A stretch of DNA of 64,000 bases from Tessaracoccus rhinocerotis (GTDB lineage: Bacteria; Actinomycetota; Actinomycetes; Propionibacteriales; Propionibacteriaceae): contig NZ_VKKG01000006.1 in NCBI RefSeq assembly GCF_007197885.1, positions 248,001 through 312,000 of the forward strand. Reading direction: 5' to 3'. Of this stretch, positions 54,714 to 63,402 are shown in pieces. Position 1 is the stretch's first letter; every line of letters starts with the position of its first letter. The position numbers and the translations under genes were made by a program. Under the pieces are notes generated by a model. It searched no databases. It was not told the origin of the DNA and saw only the letters and a list, made by a program, of their open reading frames with translations.

Positions 54714-55520
54714 TCACCGGTTGCCCCTGGGGCGGATTGCGGCGACCACGACGATGCACGCCACCGACACCATCGCCAGCAGGAACGCGACGGCGTAGGC
54801 GCCGGGCTGGTTGAAGTTGAGGTACTGCTCCTCGACGACGAGGGTCGCGGTCCGCGTGGAGCCGGAGATGTTGCCGGAGACCACCTTCACGGCGCCGAAC
54901 TCGCCGAGCGACCGTGCCAGGGACAGCACGACGCCGTAGACGACGCCCCACTTGATGGCGGGCAGCGTGATCCGGCGGAACGTCTGGACGGCCCCGGCGC
55001 CGAGGCTTCGGGCGGCCTGCTCCTGCTCGGTGCCGATCTCCTCCAGCACCGGCACCACCTCGCGGATCACCAGCGGCAGCGCGACGAACGCCGTCGCCAG
55101 GATGATGCCTGGGGTGGCGAAGATCACCTGGACGCCGGCGCCCTCCAACGCCGGGCCGAACCAGCCGCTGCGCCCCCCGTAGACCAGCACCAGCGCGAGG
55201 CCGACCACGACGGGGGAGACGGACAGCGGCAGGTCGATCAGGGCGCTGAGCACCCGTTTGCCGGGGAACTCGTAGCGCACCAGCAGCAGCGAGACCCCCA
55301 CGCCGAACACCGTGTTGACCAGCACGGCCACCAGCGCGACGACCACGGTCAGGCGCAGGGCGACGATGATGTCCGGGTCGGCGAGCACGCCCAGCAGCAC
55401 ACCGGGCCCGTCGGCGAACGTGTTGATGGCCACGAGCGAGACGGGCCACGCCACCAGCAGGAACAGGTAGGCGACCACGACGACTCGCAACCCCCACCGC
55501 AGCGACCTAGCCCCTGCCAC
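54714..55520 (-). CDS. cysW: sulfate ABC importer permease
   Basis: Inner-membrane permease of 268 residues with about six helices. The binding-protein-dependent transport motif is [28 protein letters not shown], here in the CysW position; [20 protein letters not shown] is diagnostic of sulfate permeases. It starts at GTG 55520 and overlaps the end of the other permease gene by 14 bases. It pairs with the CysT-like subunit to form the channel. Confidence 0.93.
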   Translation of the reverse strand: MAGARSLRWGLRVVVVAYLFLLVAWPVSLVAINTFADGPGVLLGVLADPDIIVALRLTVVVALVAVLVNTVFGVGVSLLLVRYEFPGKRVLSALIDLPLSVSPVVVGLALVLVYGGRSGWFGPALEGAGVQVIFATPGIILATAFVALPLVIREVVPVLEEIGTEQEQAARSLGAGAVQTFRRITLPAIKWGVVYGVVLSLARSLGEFGAVKVVSGNISGSTRTATLVVEEQYLNFNQPGAYAVAFLLAMVSVACIVVVAAIRPRGNR

Positions 55521-56331
55521 GGCCGGACACCTTCCGCTGGACTACGTCGAGGGTGACGATCACCGCGAGGGCGATGACAAGCAGCACGGCGGCGATCGCG
55601 GCCGCGCCGGGGAGGTTGTCGTTCTCGATGCTGCCGAGCATCCGAACCGAGGTGACCTCCGTCTGGAACGGCAGGTTCCCCGACAGCAGCACCAGCGAGC
55701 CGTACTCGCCCATCGCGCGGGCGAACGACAGCGTCGCGCCGGCGATGATCGCGGGGGCGAGGCTGGGCAGGATGATGCGGCGCAGCACCGTGAACCGGCT
55801 CGCGCCCAGCGAGACGGCCGCCTCCTCGACCTCCACCTCGATCTCCTCCAGCACCGGCTGCACCGCCCTCACGACGAACGGCAGCGTCACGAACAGGAAC
55901 GCCAGGAACACGGCCGAGGACCGGTTCGCCACCGAGATCCCGAACGGTCCGTCGCTGCCGTAGAGGGCGAGCAGCACCAGCCCGGCGACGATCGTCGGCA
56001 ACGCGAACGGGATGTCGATCAGCACCTCCAGCACCGAGCGACCCCAGAACCTGTCGCGCACCAGCACCCAGGCGATCACCGTCCCCATGACGACGTTCAC
56101 CGCTGTCACGAGGAACGCGTGCATGACCGTGAGTCGGATGGCTGCTGCGGTCTGCTCGTTGGTGATGGCGGCCCAGAACGCGGGCCAACCGCCCTGGCTG
56201 GCGGTGACGATAATCGCCAGGAGCGGGATCAGCACCAGCAGGCTGAACCACAGCATCGCGACGCCGAGCCCGAGTCCCGCGGACCGGGTGAGGGTCGAGC
56301 GCCTGGGCGCCGCAACCGCGACGGCGGTCAC
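55507..56331 (-). CDS. cysT: sulfate ABC importer permease
   Basis: Permease of 274 residues, partner of the CysW-like subunit. The coupling segment EAAVSLGASRFTVLRRIILP and the ARAMGEYGSLVLLSGNLPF block are typical of CysT (CysU). The start is GTG 56331, whose bases overlap the stop of the binding-protein gene (GTGA), so translation is coupled. The long upstream extension of the open frame overlaps the binding-protein gene and is not coding. Confidence 0.93.
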   Translation of the reverse strand: MTAVAVAAPRRSTLTRSAGLGLGVAMLWFSLLVLIPLLAIIVTASQGGWPAFWAAITNEQTAAAIRLTVMHAFLVTAVNVVMGTVIAWVLVRDRFWGRSVLEVLIDIPFALPTIVAGLVLLALYGSDGPFGISVANRSSAVFLAFLFVTLPFVVRAVQPVLEEIEVEVEEAAVSLGASRFTVLRRIILPSLAPAIIAGATLSFARAMGEYGSLVLLSGNLPFQTEVTSVRMLGSIENDNLPGAAAIAAVLLVIALAVIVTLDVVQRKVSGRGRG

Positions 56332-57368
56332 CGGGTGGCTTTCCCGGAGTGGGCGATCGCCTCGGTGACGATGCCACCCTCCTCCGCGAAGAACTTCTCC
56401 GTGAGTGTCGGCCAGTCGACGAAGTCGTCCTCGATCGTGAGCAGGTGCGGCACCTGCGGGAACGGGTCCGTGGGGTCGGCCGAGCCCTCGACGACCCCGC
56501 CGAAGTCGACGCCGTCGCGGATCGGGCGGAAGCCCTTCAGTGCGAACTCCCTCTGGCCGGCGTCGCTGAGCACGAACTCGAGCCAGTCCTCGGCCGCGGG
56601 GGTGGCGTCGACCAAGATCGTGCCGGGGTTCTCGATCAGCAGCGTGGTCTCGGGGACCACGTACTCGAAGCCCTGGCCGTGCTGCGCGGCGAGGATGGCC
56701 TCGTTCTCGTAGGCCATCAGCACGTCGCCGGTGCCTGCGAGGAAGCCGGTGGTGGCGTCGCGGCCGCTGTTGGGGAGGGCGACGACGTTGGCGAAGAACT
56801 GGTCGAGGTACTCGGCGGCCTCCTGCTCGGTGCCGCCGTCGGCCACCACCTGCCCCCAGGCCGCCAGCGCGTTCCAGCGGGCCGCGCCGGAGGAGGCGGG
56901 GTTGGGGGTGATGATCTCGACCCCGGGCCTGACCAGGTCGGCCCACGAGCGGATGCCCTTCGGGTTGCCGTCGCGGACGCCGAACACCACGACCGACGAC
57001 GACACCACGCCCGCGTTCTCCCCCTGGTCCCAGTCCTCGGCGACGAGGCCCTCCTCGACCAGGCGGGTCACGTCGGAGGCGACGGAGAAGTGGACGTAGT
57101 CGGCGTCGAGCCCAGCGACGACGGAGCGGCTCTGGTCCCCGGACGCGCCGTAGGACGTCTGGAAGGAGACACCCTGCCCGGCCTCGGTCTGGTTGAACGC
57201 CTCGCCGATTGCCTTGTTCGCGGCCTCCGGGACGGCGAAGCCGACGATCCTCAACGTCTCCGCCGTGGACCCGTCAGGCGGTGCGGCGGTGCTCGGGGAG
57301 CTGCAGGCTGTGAGCCCCAGTAGTGCGGCGGTGGTCGCTGCGAGCGCAGCATGCAGCCGTTGGCTCAT
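56328..57368 (-). CDS. sulfate/thiosulfate-binding lipoprotein
   Basis: Lipoprotein of 346 residues with lipobox GLTACS and a type II periplasmic-binding fold. Family blocks are FQTSYGASGDQSRSVVAGLDADYVHFS, ITPNPASSGAARWNALAAW and GTGDVLMAYENEAI, all characteristic of sulfate- or thiosulfate-binding proteins (Sbp/CysP). It is the first gene of the importer operon. The 222-base region upstream (57369-57590) contains no recognised S-box or other riboswitch, only a short CTCTG...CAGAG hairpin near 57395-57413. Confidence 0.93.
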   Translation of the reverse strand: MSQRLHAALAATTAALLGLTACSSPSTAAPPDGSTAETLRIVGFAVPEAANKAIGEAFNQTEAGQGVSFQTSYGASGDQSRSVVAGLDADYVHFSVASDVTRLVEEGLVAEDWDQGENAGVVSSSVVVFGVRDGNPKGIRSWADLVRPGVEIITPNPASSGAARWNALAAWGQVVADGGTEQEAAEYLDQFFANVVALPNSGRDATTGFLAGTGDVLMAYENEAILAAQHGQGFEYVVPETTLLIENPGTILVDATPAAEDWLEFVLSDAGQREFALKGFRPIRDGVDFGGVVEGSADPTDPFPQVPHLLTIEDDFVDWPTLTEKFFAEEGGIVTEAIAHSGKATR

Positions 57369-57590
57369 GGCCCTTCCCTCTTCTCCGGAGCTAGGTCTCT
57401 GCCGACATGACAGAGCACGGACGCTACGGGACCGGGTGGGGCGCTGAACAGGGAAATCGGGCCCGTTCGCCGGGCAGCGAAAAGACCGCCGGATCGGGAA
57501 TTAAACGGGGGCACCGGTGGTTGTGAAGAGATCGCCGCGACGCGGCCGCGCACCCGTCGGAGGGCGACGGTTCGGCGCAGGATCGCCCCC

Positions 57591-57944
57591 TCAGGAGTCG
57601 ATGATCTCCTGCAGCAGCCCAACGGCGTCCGCGTCGCCGAGGCCGAGGCGGCGCGCCCGTTCGAGGTACTCGCGGGCTGCGGCGGTCGCCTCCGAGCGGG
57701 CCGACGCCTCGGTGCCCACGACGAAGGATCCGTGGCGGCCCCGGGTCTCGATGATGCCGGCCGCCTCGAGCTCGCGGTAGGCGCGGGCGACGGTGTTGGC
57801 GGCGACGCCGAGCTCCGTGGCGAGACGCCGCACGGGCGGCAGGCGCTGGTCGGCGGGCAGCTCGCCAGAGGCCCGCTGCGCTGTGATCTGGGCCTTGATC
57901 TGCTCGAACGGCGGCGTCGGCAGGGTCGGGTCAACTCTCAGCAC
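57591..57944 (-). CDS. GntR-family regulator, YtrA-like
   Basis: Small regulator of 117 residues with an N-terminal winged helix (PFEQIKAQITAQRASGELPAD, LPPVRRLATELGVAANTVARAYRELEAAGII) and only a short helical tail. That is the YtrA subgroup, which lacks a ligand-binding domain and usually controls a neighbouring membrane-protein gene. The start is GTG 57944, six bases after GGGAGGAG. It overlaps the membrane-protein gene by 14 bases. It is likely to bind the palindrome at 58834-58849 and repress its own operon. Confidence 0.9.
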   Translation of the reverse strand: MLRVDPTLPTPPFEQIKAQITAQRASGELPADQRLPPVRRLATELGVAANTVARAYRELEAAGIIETRGRHGSFVVGTEASARSEATAAAREYLERARRLGLGDADAVGLLQEIIDS

Positions 57945-58803
57945 GGGTGCTCCTCCCAGCGACGGCGCTGCGCGGGCGGGCGCCTGCCCGGACATGCCCG
58001 AGAAGGGCGAAGTGTCCTGTGGCGAGCGCGTATCCGAAGGCGAGGATCGGAAGGTGGCCTACTGGTTCCGCTGCCGGGACGTCACCACGGTGTGCGAATG
58101 CTGAGATGGCAACGCCGAAGGCGAGGAGAGGTCCGATCGCCAGGATCGTGCAGAGGTCACGCCGCCGGTACGCGTAGCTCCACGTCAGTTCGTCGGCATC
58201 GCCGGCGAGTAGGGGTTGCGCGGCGAACCAGGACGCGAACACCCAGCCGGCCACGGTCGCACAGGCACTCACGACACCCAACCCGAGCACCCATGAACTC
58301 ATCTCCGGACGCATTGCGAGAGACGCGGGCACGTAGGTCGCGAGGAACCCGGCTTGGGCCAGGGTCGCCGCCACCCAGGCCCAGATCGGAATCCACTCGC
58401 GCAGCGGACGGACGCGGGCATCGGAGACCGCGGTTCCCGACGAGCGGTGGCCGTTCCCCTCGCGGGCCACCAGCAGCGCGATCACGATCCCGCGCCCCAC
58501 GAAGGCGGCCGCGAACAGAACGAAGGCGAGTGCCTGGAACGACGGGGGACCGGCAGGGAGCACGAGCAGGATCGATGCGCCGGTCAGGATTGCGCTGCCG
58601 ACCAGACCCCTACGTTCCCGGTACTGGTCACGGGCGATGACGGCCGCCGAAGCCGGGACTCGTGGAAGTCCCATGGGGCGCAGGACGCCGTTGAGTGCGT
58701 ACCGCTCGCGCCGCGCGTAGTCGGAGGAGGTGTAGCTGGCGTTGACGCATGTGACAGCCATACCGCCAACCAGGAGCGCGAGGATCACCGCGTATGCGTC
58801 CAA
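57931..58803 (-). CDS. integral membrane protein, unknown
   Basis: Membrane protein of 290 residues with about seven to eight hydrophobic helices (starting VILALLVGGMAVTCVNASY). No motif of a known transporter or enzyme is visible. The start is TTG 58803, seven bases after AGGGAGGTG; the ATG further upstream lies inside the operator palindrome and is unlikely. It is co-transcribed with a YtrA-like regulator, as is common for such proteins, which otherwise tend to accompany ABC transporters; none is adjacent. Confidence 0.75.
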   Translation of the reverse strand: MDAYAVILALLVGGMAVTCVNASYTSSDYARRERYALNGVLRPMGLPRVPASAAVIARDQYRERRGLVGSAILTGASILLVLPAGPPSFQALAFVLFAAAFVGRGIVIALLVAREGNGHRSSGTAVSDARVRPLREWIPIWAWVAATLAQAGFLATYVPASLAMRPEMSSWVLGLGVVSACATVAGWVFASWFAAQPLLAGDADELTWSYAYRRRDLCTILAIGPLLAFGVAISAFAHRGDVPAAEPVGHLPILAFGYALATGHFALLGHVRAGARPRSAVAGRSTRAES

Positions 58804-58833
58804 GGCACCTCCCTGTGTTCGAGCCCTGCAGTA

Positions 58834-58849
58834 AATGTAGCAATACATT
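58834..58849 (-). promoter_or_regulatory. operator palindrome for the GntR/membrane-protein operon
   Basis: AATGTA-GCAA-TACATT is a perfect palindrome 31-46 bases upstream of the TTG start, AT-rich in an otherwise GC-rich region, and overlaps the expected promoter -10 area (TACATT on the minus strand). It resembles YtrA-type sites with TGTA...TACA half-sites. Confidence 0.65.
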
Positions 58850-58858
58850 CAGGGGTGT

Positions 58859-58944
58859 GTCCCGCTGATACTTCGACCCGGAACTCTCCGGGAGGGCAAC
58901 CTGAAACGTCCCATTTTCGTTCCGGGTTCGAGTATCAGCGGGAC
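58859..58944. repeat. 86-base palindromic element, copy 2
   Basis: Arms 58859-58884 (GTCCCGCTGATACTTCGACC...) and 58919-58944 (GTTCCGGGTTCGAGTATCAG...) match as inverted repeats at 23 of 26 positions around a 34-base centre. The same design is found at 23812-23896. It lies 16 bases past the 3' end of the SDR gene. Confidence 0.75.
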
Positions 58945-58960
58945 GGTCAGGTGCCCCCGG

Positions 58961-59968
58961 TCAGAGGGCCTTCGCGTGCGCCACCAGACGGTCGAACCCG
59001 GCGTCCAGGTCCTCGTCGAACCGCTGCGATTCCGGGTGCGCGTCGAACCAGGCGATCTGCTCGTGCACGGCCACGTCGTAGGTGACCGTCGGGTTGAACT
59101 CGGGCACGAGGGCGCGCAGCTTGGAGCAGTCGAAGACCATCGAGTGCGCCTTGTCGCCGAGGAGTCCGGGGCCGAGGTCCGGCAGCGCCCGCGCGATCGT
59201 CTCCGACGCGACCGGCACCAGTTCCGGCTCCGCCACCCCGGCGGCCCGCGCCAGCCAGGTGTAGATCTGGTTCCACGTCGGCGAGTGCTCACCCATGATC
59301 TGGAACGAGTCGCCCACCGCCAAGGGATTGCCGAGCAGCCCCACGAACCCGACGGCGAAGTCGTCGGTGTGCGTGACGGTCCACAGCGACGTGCCGTCGC
59401 CGGGCACCACCACCGGCCGACCCGCCCGCAGCCGCGCAACGTCGGTCCAGCCGCCCATCGTGAGCAGCATCGTCTCGTCGTAGGTGTGCGAGGGGCGCAC
59501 GATCGTCGCCGGGAACGCGTCGTCCCGGTGTGCGCGCACCAGCACGTCCTCGCAGGCGATCTTGTCCCGCGAGTACTGCCAGAACGGGTTGCGCAGCGGC
59601 GTCGACTCCGTCACCGGCAGCCGCGACGGCGGGGTCTGGTAGGCCGAGGCGGACGAGATGAACACGTACTGGCCGGTGCGACCGGCGAAGCGCTCGACGT
59701 CGCGGGCGACGTGCTCCGGCGTGAATCCCAGGAACTGGGCCACGACGTCGAACTCGCGCCCGGCGAGCGCCTCGTCGACGGCGTCGCCGTCGGAGACGTC
59801 CGCGACCAGCGACTCCACCTCGTCCGGCAGTTCGTGCCTGGTGGACCGGCCGCGGTTGAGCACGCTGACGCGGTGCCCGAGCCGCACCGCTCGCTCGACG
59901 GACGCGTGCGAGATGGTGCCGCTGCCGCCGATGAACAGGATGTCGAGGGGGTTGCGGGCGCCGGTCAT
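58961..59968 (-). CDS. NAD-dependent epimerase/dehydratase (extended SDR)
   Basis: Protein of 335 residues with the N-terminal nucleotide site FIGGSGTISHASVERA. This is a GGxGxIS variant seen in the CSP41-like branch of extended SDRs. The catalytic Tyr-Lys is in YSRDK, with the serine in SSASAYQT. WTVTHTDDFAVGFVGLL matches the substrate-domain pattern. The substrate is probably a nucleotide sugar or related compound; CSP41-like plant proteins bind RNA instead. It starts one base after the branching-enzyme gene stop, so they share a transcript. Confidence 0.88.
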   Translation of the reverse strand: MTGARNPLDILFIGGSGTISHASVERAVRLGHRVSVLNRGRSTRHELPDEVESLVADVSDGDAVDEALAGREFDVVAQFLGFTPEHVARDVERFAGRTGQYVFISSASAYQTPPSRLPVTESTPLRNPFWQYSRDKIACEDVLVRAHRDDAFPATIVRPSHTYDETMLLTMGGWTDVARLRAGRPVVVPGDGTSLWTVTHTDDFAVGFVGLLGNPLAVGDSFQIMGEHSPTWNQIYTWLARAAGVAEPELVPVASETIARALPDLGPGLLGDKAHSMVFDCSKLRALVPEFNPTVTYDVAVHEQIAWFDAHPESQRFDEDLDAGFDRLVAHAKAL

Positions 59969-59969
59969 G

Positions 59970-61772
59970 TCAGGCCTCCTGGCTGTAGATGAGCACCGTG
60001 TACGGGCCGATGTCGATGTTGGCGTGGGCCGGGAGGTCGTCGTCCTCCTCGTGGAAGGCGGTCACGTCGAAGCTGTCGAAATCCCCGAACAGGGGGCTGT
60101 AGGCCTTGGCGTCGCTGTTGAGGCGCAGCTTCCACAGGCCCTCGGCGGGCATCCCCATCCGGTAGCCCTCGTAGCTGTTGTTGCTCAGGTTCACCACCAC
60201 GACGACGTCGTCGCCGGGGCCGCCGTCGAACCAGCGGTGGAAGCCCAGGACGTTGTCGTCGTCGTTCACGTGGAAGACGTTCAGCCCACGCCCGGTCAGC
60301 CCACGGGTGTGGCCGGACCGGTTGAGGCGGAGGTCGATGAGGTTGCGGTAGAGCAGCTCGATGCCGCGGAAGCGGGCGTTGCGCTCCCAGTCCAGCGGGT
60401 CGTCGTCGGTGAACCAACCACCCTCGAGCACCTCCTGGCCCTGGAAGATCATCGGGATGCCGGGGCTGGTCATGACCAGGGCGCCGCCGATGGTGGAGCG
60501 CTTCTTCGCGTGGTAGCCCTCGGAGTCCACCTCGTCGATCTCGTGCGGCACCCGCGCCGACCCGTTGGCCACCTCGTCGTGCGACTCGGTGTAGATGACG
60601 CGGCGGATGGGATCGCCGTCGTAGGTGTGCTCGATGGCGGCGCGGACCTCGGCCAGTGAGCGGTGCTCGTCACGCATGGCGGTGAGCGCCTCCCGGACGG
60701 GGTGGACGAACTCGGCGTCCCACTGGGCGTGGAAGCCGGCACCCCAGTCCTCGAGGCCCACGACACGGTCGTGGCCGTGGAGGTCTTCGGCGATGGTGAT
60801 CCGGCCGGGGAAGTCGTTGCGGACGGTCTCGGTGATCCAGCGCATCAGGCTCCAGCCCTCATCGAGGTCAAAGCCGGACCCGTCGACCGAACGCATGTAC
60901 GGCGTCATGTCGAGGCGCAGGCCGTCGATGTGGTAGTCGCGCAGCCACATCATCGCGTTGTCGTGGATGAAGCGCCGCACCTCCTCTCGCCCGTAGTCGG
61001 GGCGGGTGTCGCCCCAGGGGGTGGCGGAGCGGTGGTCGTTGTAGAAGTAGATGCCGCCCTTGTCGTTCTCGCTCCAGCCGTCGAACTGCCACAGGTCCAG
61101 GTCCGAGGGCCCGAAGTGGTTGTAGACGACGTCGAGGATGACCGCGAGGCCACGCCTGTGCGCCTGCTTGACGAGGTCCTTGAACGCGTCCGGGCCGCCG
61201 TAGGCGGACTCGACGGCGTAGATGTGGGCTGGGTTGTAGCCCCACGACAGGTCGCCGGCAAACTCGGCGACGGGCATCACCTGGATGGCGTTGACGCCGA
61301 GCCCGACGAGGTGGTCGAGGTGCGAGGCGACGTCGTCGAAGCCGCCCACCTCCTCCTGGGAGTCCTCGCGGAAGAACGTGCCGACGTGCATCTCGTAGAT
61401 GACGAGTTCGTGGTGCGGCGGGCAGTTGGCGGAGTCGCCCTCCCAGTCGAACTGGGAGTGGTCGTGGATGATGCCGTGGCCCACGGAGTTGGTGACTGCC
61501 TGCGCGTACGGGTCGATCCGGTCGGCCTCGAAGTCGCCGTTGACGAGGTGGAACTTGTAGCCCTGCCCGGTCCGGGCGCCGTCGACGAAGCCGTACCAGT
61601 AGCCGTTGTCCTCACTGTCCAGCGGGTTGGCGTCGCCGTCCCAGTCGTTGAAGTCGCCGATGACGCTGACGGAGTCCGCGTGCGGCGCCCACACGCGGAA
61701 CCCGACGCCGCCTTCCGCGACGATCGCGCCCATCCCGGGCAGCGGTGATTGGTTTACCTGTTCGGACATCAA
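59970..61772 (-). CDS. GH13 alpha-glucan branching enzyme-like
   Basis: Protein of 600 residues with an N-terminal CBM48/E-set domain (VGFRVWAPHADSVSVIGDFN). A GH13 barrel follows, with nucleophile region DGLRLDMT, acid/base region ITIAEDLHG and the third acidic motif YTESHDEVANG, then a beta C-domain. The WGYNPAHIYAVESAYGG block favours glucan branching or trehalohydrolase-type members over amylases. It is about 100 residues shorter than the common actinobacterial GlgB and lacks the tandem N-domain. The role is probably glycogen branching. The SDR gene follows in the same transcript. Confidence 0.85.
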   Translation of the reverse strand: MMSEQVNQSPLPGMGAIVAEGGVGFRVWAPHADSVSVIGDFNDWDGDANPLDSEDNGYWYGFVDGARTGQGYKFHLVNGDFEADRIDPYAQAVTNSVGHGIIHDHSQFDWEGDSANCPPHHELVIYEMHVGTFFREDSQEEVGGFDDVASHLDHLVGLGVNAIQVMPVAEFAGDLSWGYNPAHIYAVESAYGGPDAFKDLVKQAHRRGLAVILDVVYNHFGPSDLDLWQFDGWSENDKGGIYFYNDHRSATPWGDTRPDYGREEVRRFIHDNAMMWLRDYHIDGLRLDMTPYMRSVDGSGFDLDEGWSLMRWITETVRNDFPGRITIAEDLHGHDRVVGLEDWGAGFHAQWDAEFVHPVREALTAMRDEHRSLAEVRAAIEHTYDGDPIRRVIYTESHDEVANGSARVPHEIDEVDSEGYHAKKRSTIGGALVMTSPGIPMIFQGQEVLEGGWFTDDDPLDWERNARFRGIELLYRNLIDLRLNRSGHTRGLTGRGLNVFHVNDDDNVLGFHRWFDGGPGDDVVVVVNLSNNSYEGYRMGMPAEGLWKLRLNSDAKAYSPLFGDFDSFDVTAFHEEDDDLPAHANIDIGPYTVLIYSQEA

Positions 61773-61862
61773 GCTCCTGATTCTCGATTCTGCTGAGCCC
61801 AGTCTGTCGCAACCACATGCAGACCGCGGCCCGGTTGGGCAACTTCCACGTCGGTCGAGGTG

Positions 61863-62759
61863 TCAGCTCGTGACGTGGGCCACAACGGCTGCGATCACGT
61901 CGGGATCGCGCAGGATGCGCTGGTGGCCCAGGCCGGTGGTCGTCAGGAGCTCGGCGTCCTCCCATGAATCGGCGAGCAGTGCGGTCCCGGTGTACGGCGA
62001 CTCCTTGTCCTCCAGGTCGTGCACCACCAGCGTGCCCGGCGGGCCGGGGAGCGCGGTCAGGTCGAAGTCCGCGAGCGGGCGGCCGGCGAGGGCCTCGAGG
62101 CGGGTGTCGAACAGTGCCCGGGTTCGGGCACCGTACCCGAGGGTCTGGCTCATGGCGCGGGTCAGGGACATGACGTTCGGGTGCGGGGCCAGCAGCGCGA
62201 GCTTCTCGACGGGCATGCCACCCGCGATCGCGAGCGCCGTAGAGGTGCAGCCGAGGGAGTGGGCCACGACCGCGCCGGCACGGCCGTGCGTCGCGGTGGC
62301 GGCGGTGAGCGCGTCGATGAACTCGATCGCGGTCGCGCGCCCGGGGCCGAGGATGCCGGGGGCCGACTCGCCGTGGCTCGGCGCGTCGACGGCGACCACG
62401 CGTCGTCCGGCCGTCACGAGGGGGTCGACGAAGCCCCCGAGCTGTCCGCGCCAGCCGCCCCAGCCGTGCATCAGGTAGACGGGCTCGCCCTCACCCCAGA
62501 TCTCGACGGCCACGGAGCGGCCGTCCGGAAGGGCCAGTCTGGAAGTCTCGCCGGGGCTGGTGCGCTCGTCGCGGCGCCGGCCGCGGGTGTTCGGGACCGT
62601 GCACCAGATGCGTAGCGCCCAGCGGGCGGCGACGTCTGGTGCCATCCGGTCCAAGAGCTTGAACGCGGTTCGTGCAGCCGTGAGCTGCAGGGTGTTCCGG
62701 GGCCGCCGTCGGCCCGTGGCGGACTGGGTGGGGGCGCGGTTGCTGGTTGCGGTGATCAT
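61863..62759 (-). CDS. alpha/beta hydrolase
   Basis: Hydrolase of 298 residues with the oxyanion segment VYLMHGWGGWRGQ, the nucleophile elbow AHSLGCTS (catalytic serine in HSLGC), an aspartate near VVHDLEDKESPY and the catalytic histidine in GLGHQRILRDP. The first 60 residues are basic and may lie along a membrane. Its ATG overlaps the stop of the TetR gene upstream (ATGA), so it is the probable target of that repressor. Esterase or lipase activity is likely. Confidence 0.9.
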   Translation of the reverse strand: MITATSNRAPTQSATGRRRPRNTLQLTAARTAFKLLDRMAPDVAARWALRIWCTVPNTRGRRRDERTSPGETSRLALPDGRSVAVEIWGEGEPVYLMHGWGGWRGQLGGFVDPLVTAGRRVVAVDAPSHGESAPGILGPGRATAIEFIDALTAATATHGRAGAVVAHSLGCTSTALAIAGGMPVEKLALLAPHPNVMSLTRAMSQTLGYGARTRALFDTRLEALAGRPLADFDLTALPGPPGTLVVHDLEDKESPYTGTALLADSWEDAELLTTTGLGHQRILRDPDVIAAVVAHVTS

Positions 62760-63355
62760 GGTTGCTCCTGGGGGCGGGACTGGGCGAGCAGGCGCTCGAA
62801 GGCTGTTCGGGCGCGCTGCTCGGCGAGGGGGTCGTCGAGCAGCCGGTGCCAGTGGTAGAAGGCGAGCATGATGCCGTCGAGCTCAGCCGCGAACTGGTCG
62901 GCGTCGACGTCGGGGCGTAGGTGGCCCTCCTCGATGCCGGTGCCCACTATCCGGGCGATCGAGGCGTACAGCTGGCGGTGGTCGTCAGCGAGTTGGTCAC
63001 GGACGGCACCCTCCTGCTCGTCGAGTTCGGCGCTCGACTTGACGAAGAGGCAACCGCCGGGGGAGCGCATCACGCCGCTGCTGATCCAGTTCTCGAAGAG
63101 CGCGCGCAGCCGAGGCTCACCCCGGGGTTGGCCAAGCGCGGGAATCACCACCTCCTCCGCGAACTCCCGGGCCGCGTGTGCCAGGACGGCGAGCTGCAGG
63201 TCCTCCTTCGAGCCGAAGTGCGCGTAGAGACCGCTCTTGCTCAGCCCGGTGGCGCTCGCGAGGGTTCCGATGGTCAGGCCCGTCAGGCCGACGCGGTAGG
63301 CGGCCACCACGCCCTCGTGGAGGATGGCCTGCTTGGTCGACGCGCCCTTGCTCAC
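62756..63355 (-). CDS. TetR-family regulator of the hydrolase operon
   Basis: Regulator of 199 residues. The helix-turn-helix is TIGTLASATGLSKSGLYAHFGSKEDL, quoted here by its ends TIGTL and KEDL. The C-terminal domain has the TetR_C pattern GGCLFVKSSAELDEQEG and AELDGIMLAFYHWHRLL. The start is GTG 63355. It is translationally coupled to the alpha/beta hydrolase gene and has a palindrome 12 bases upstream, so self-repression is likely. The inducer may be a substrate of the hydrolase. Confidence 0.93.
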   Translation of the reverse strand: MSKGASTKQAILHEGVVAAYRVGLTGLTIGTLASATGLSKSGLYAHFGSKEDLQLAVLAHAAREFAEEVVIPALGQPRGEPRLRALFENWISSGVMRSPGGCLFVKSSAELDEQEGAVRDQLADDHRQLYASIARIVGTGIEEGHLRPDVDADQFAAELDGIMLAFYHWHRLLDDPLAEQRARTAFERLLAQSRPQEQP

Positions 63356-63366
63356 GGACCGAAAAT

Positions 63367-63384
63367 AGCACGATCGTTCGTGCT
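63367..63384 (-). promoter_or_regulatory. TetR operator palindrome
   Basis: AGCACGA-TCGT-TCGTGCT has perfect seven-base arms and lies 12 bases ahead of the TetR GTG start, where it would overlap the promoter of the TetR/hydrolase operon. Such sites are typical of TetR repressors of the AcrR/QacR type. Confidence 0.7.
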
Positions 63385-63402
63385 TGTACAGGGTCGTTTG
63401 CG

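Noticed and set aside
57369-57590. SAM or other riboswitch ahead of the sulfate importer
   Set aside because: No conserved S-box core or comparable structure is visible; only short weak hairpins.
58803-58848. Upstream ATG for the membrane protein giving an N-terminus MYCYIYCR
   Set aside because: That ATG lies within the operator palindrome and lacks a ribosome-binding site. TTG at 58803 has AGGGAGGTG at the right distance.
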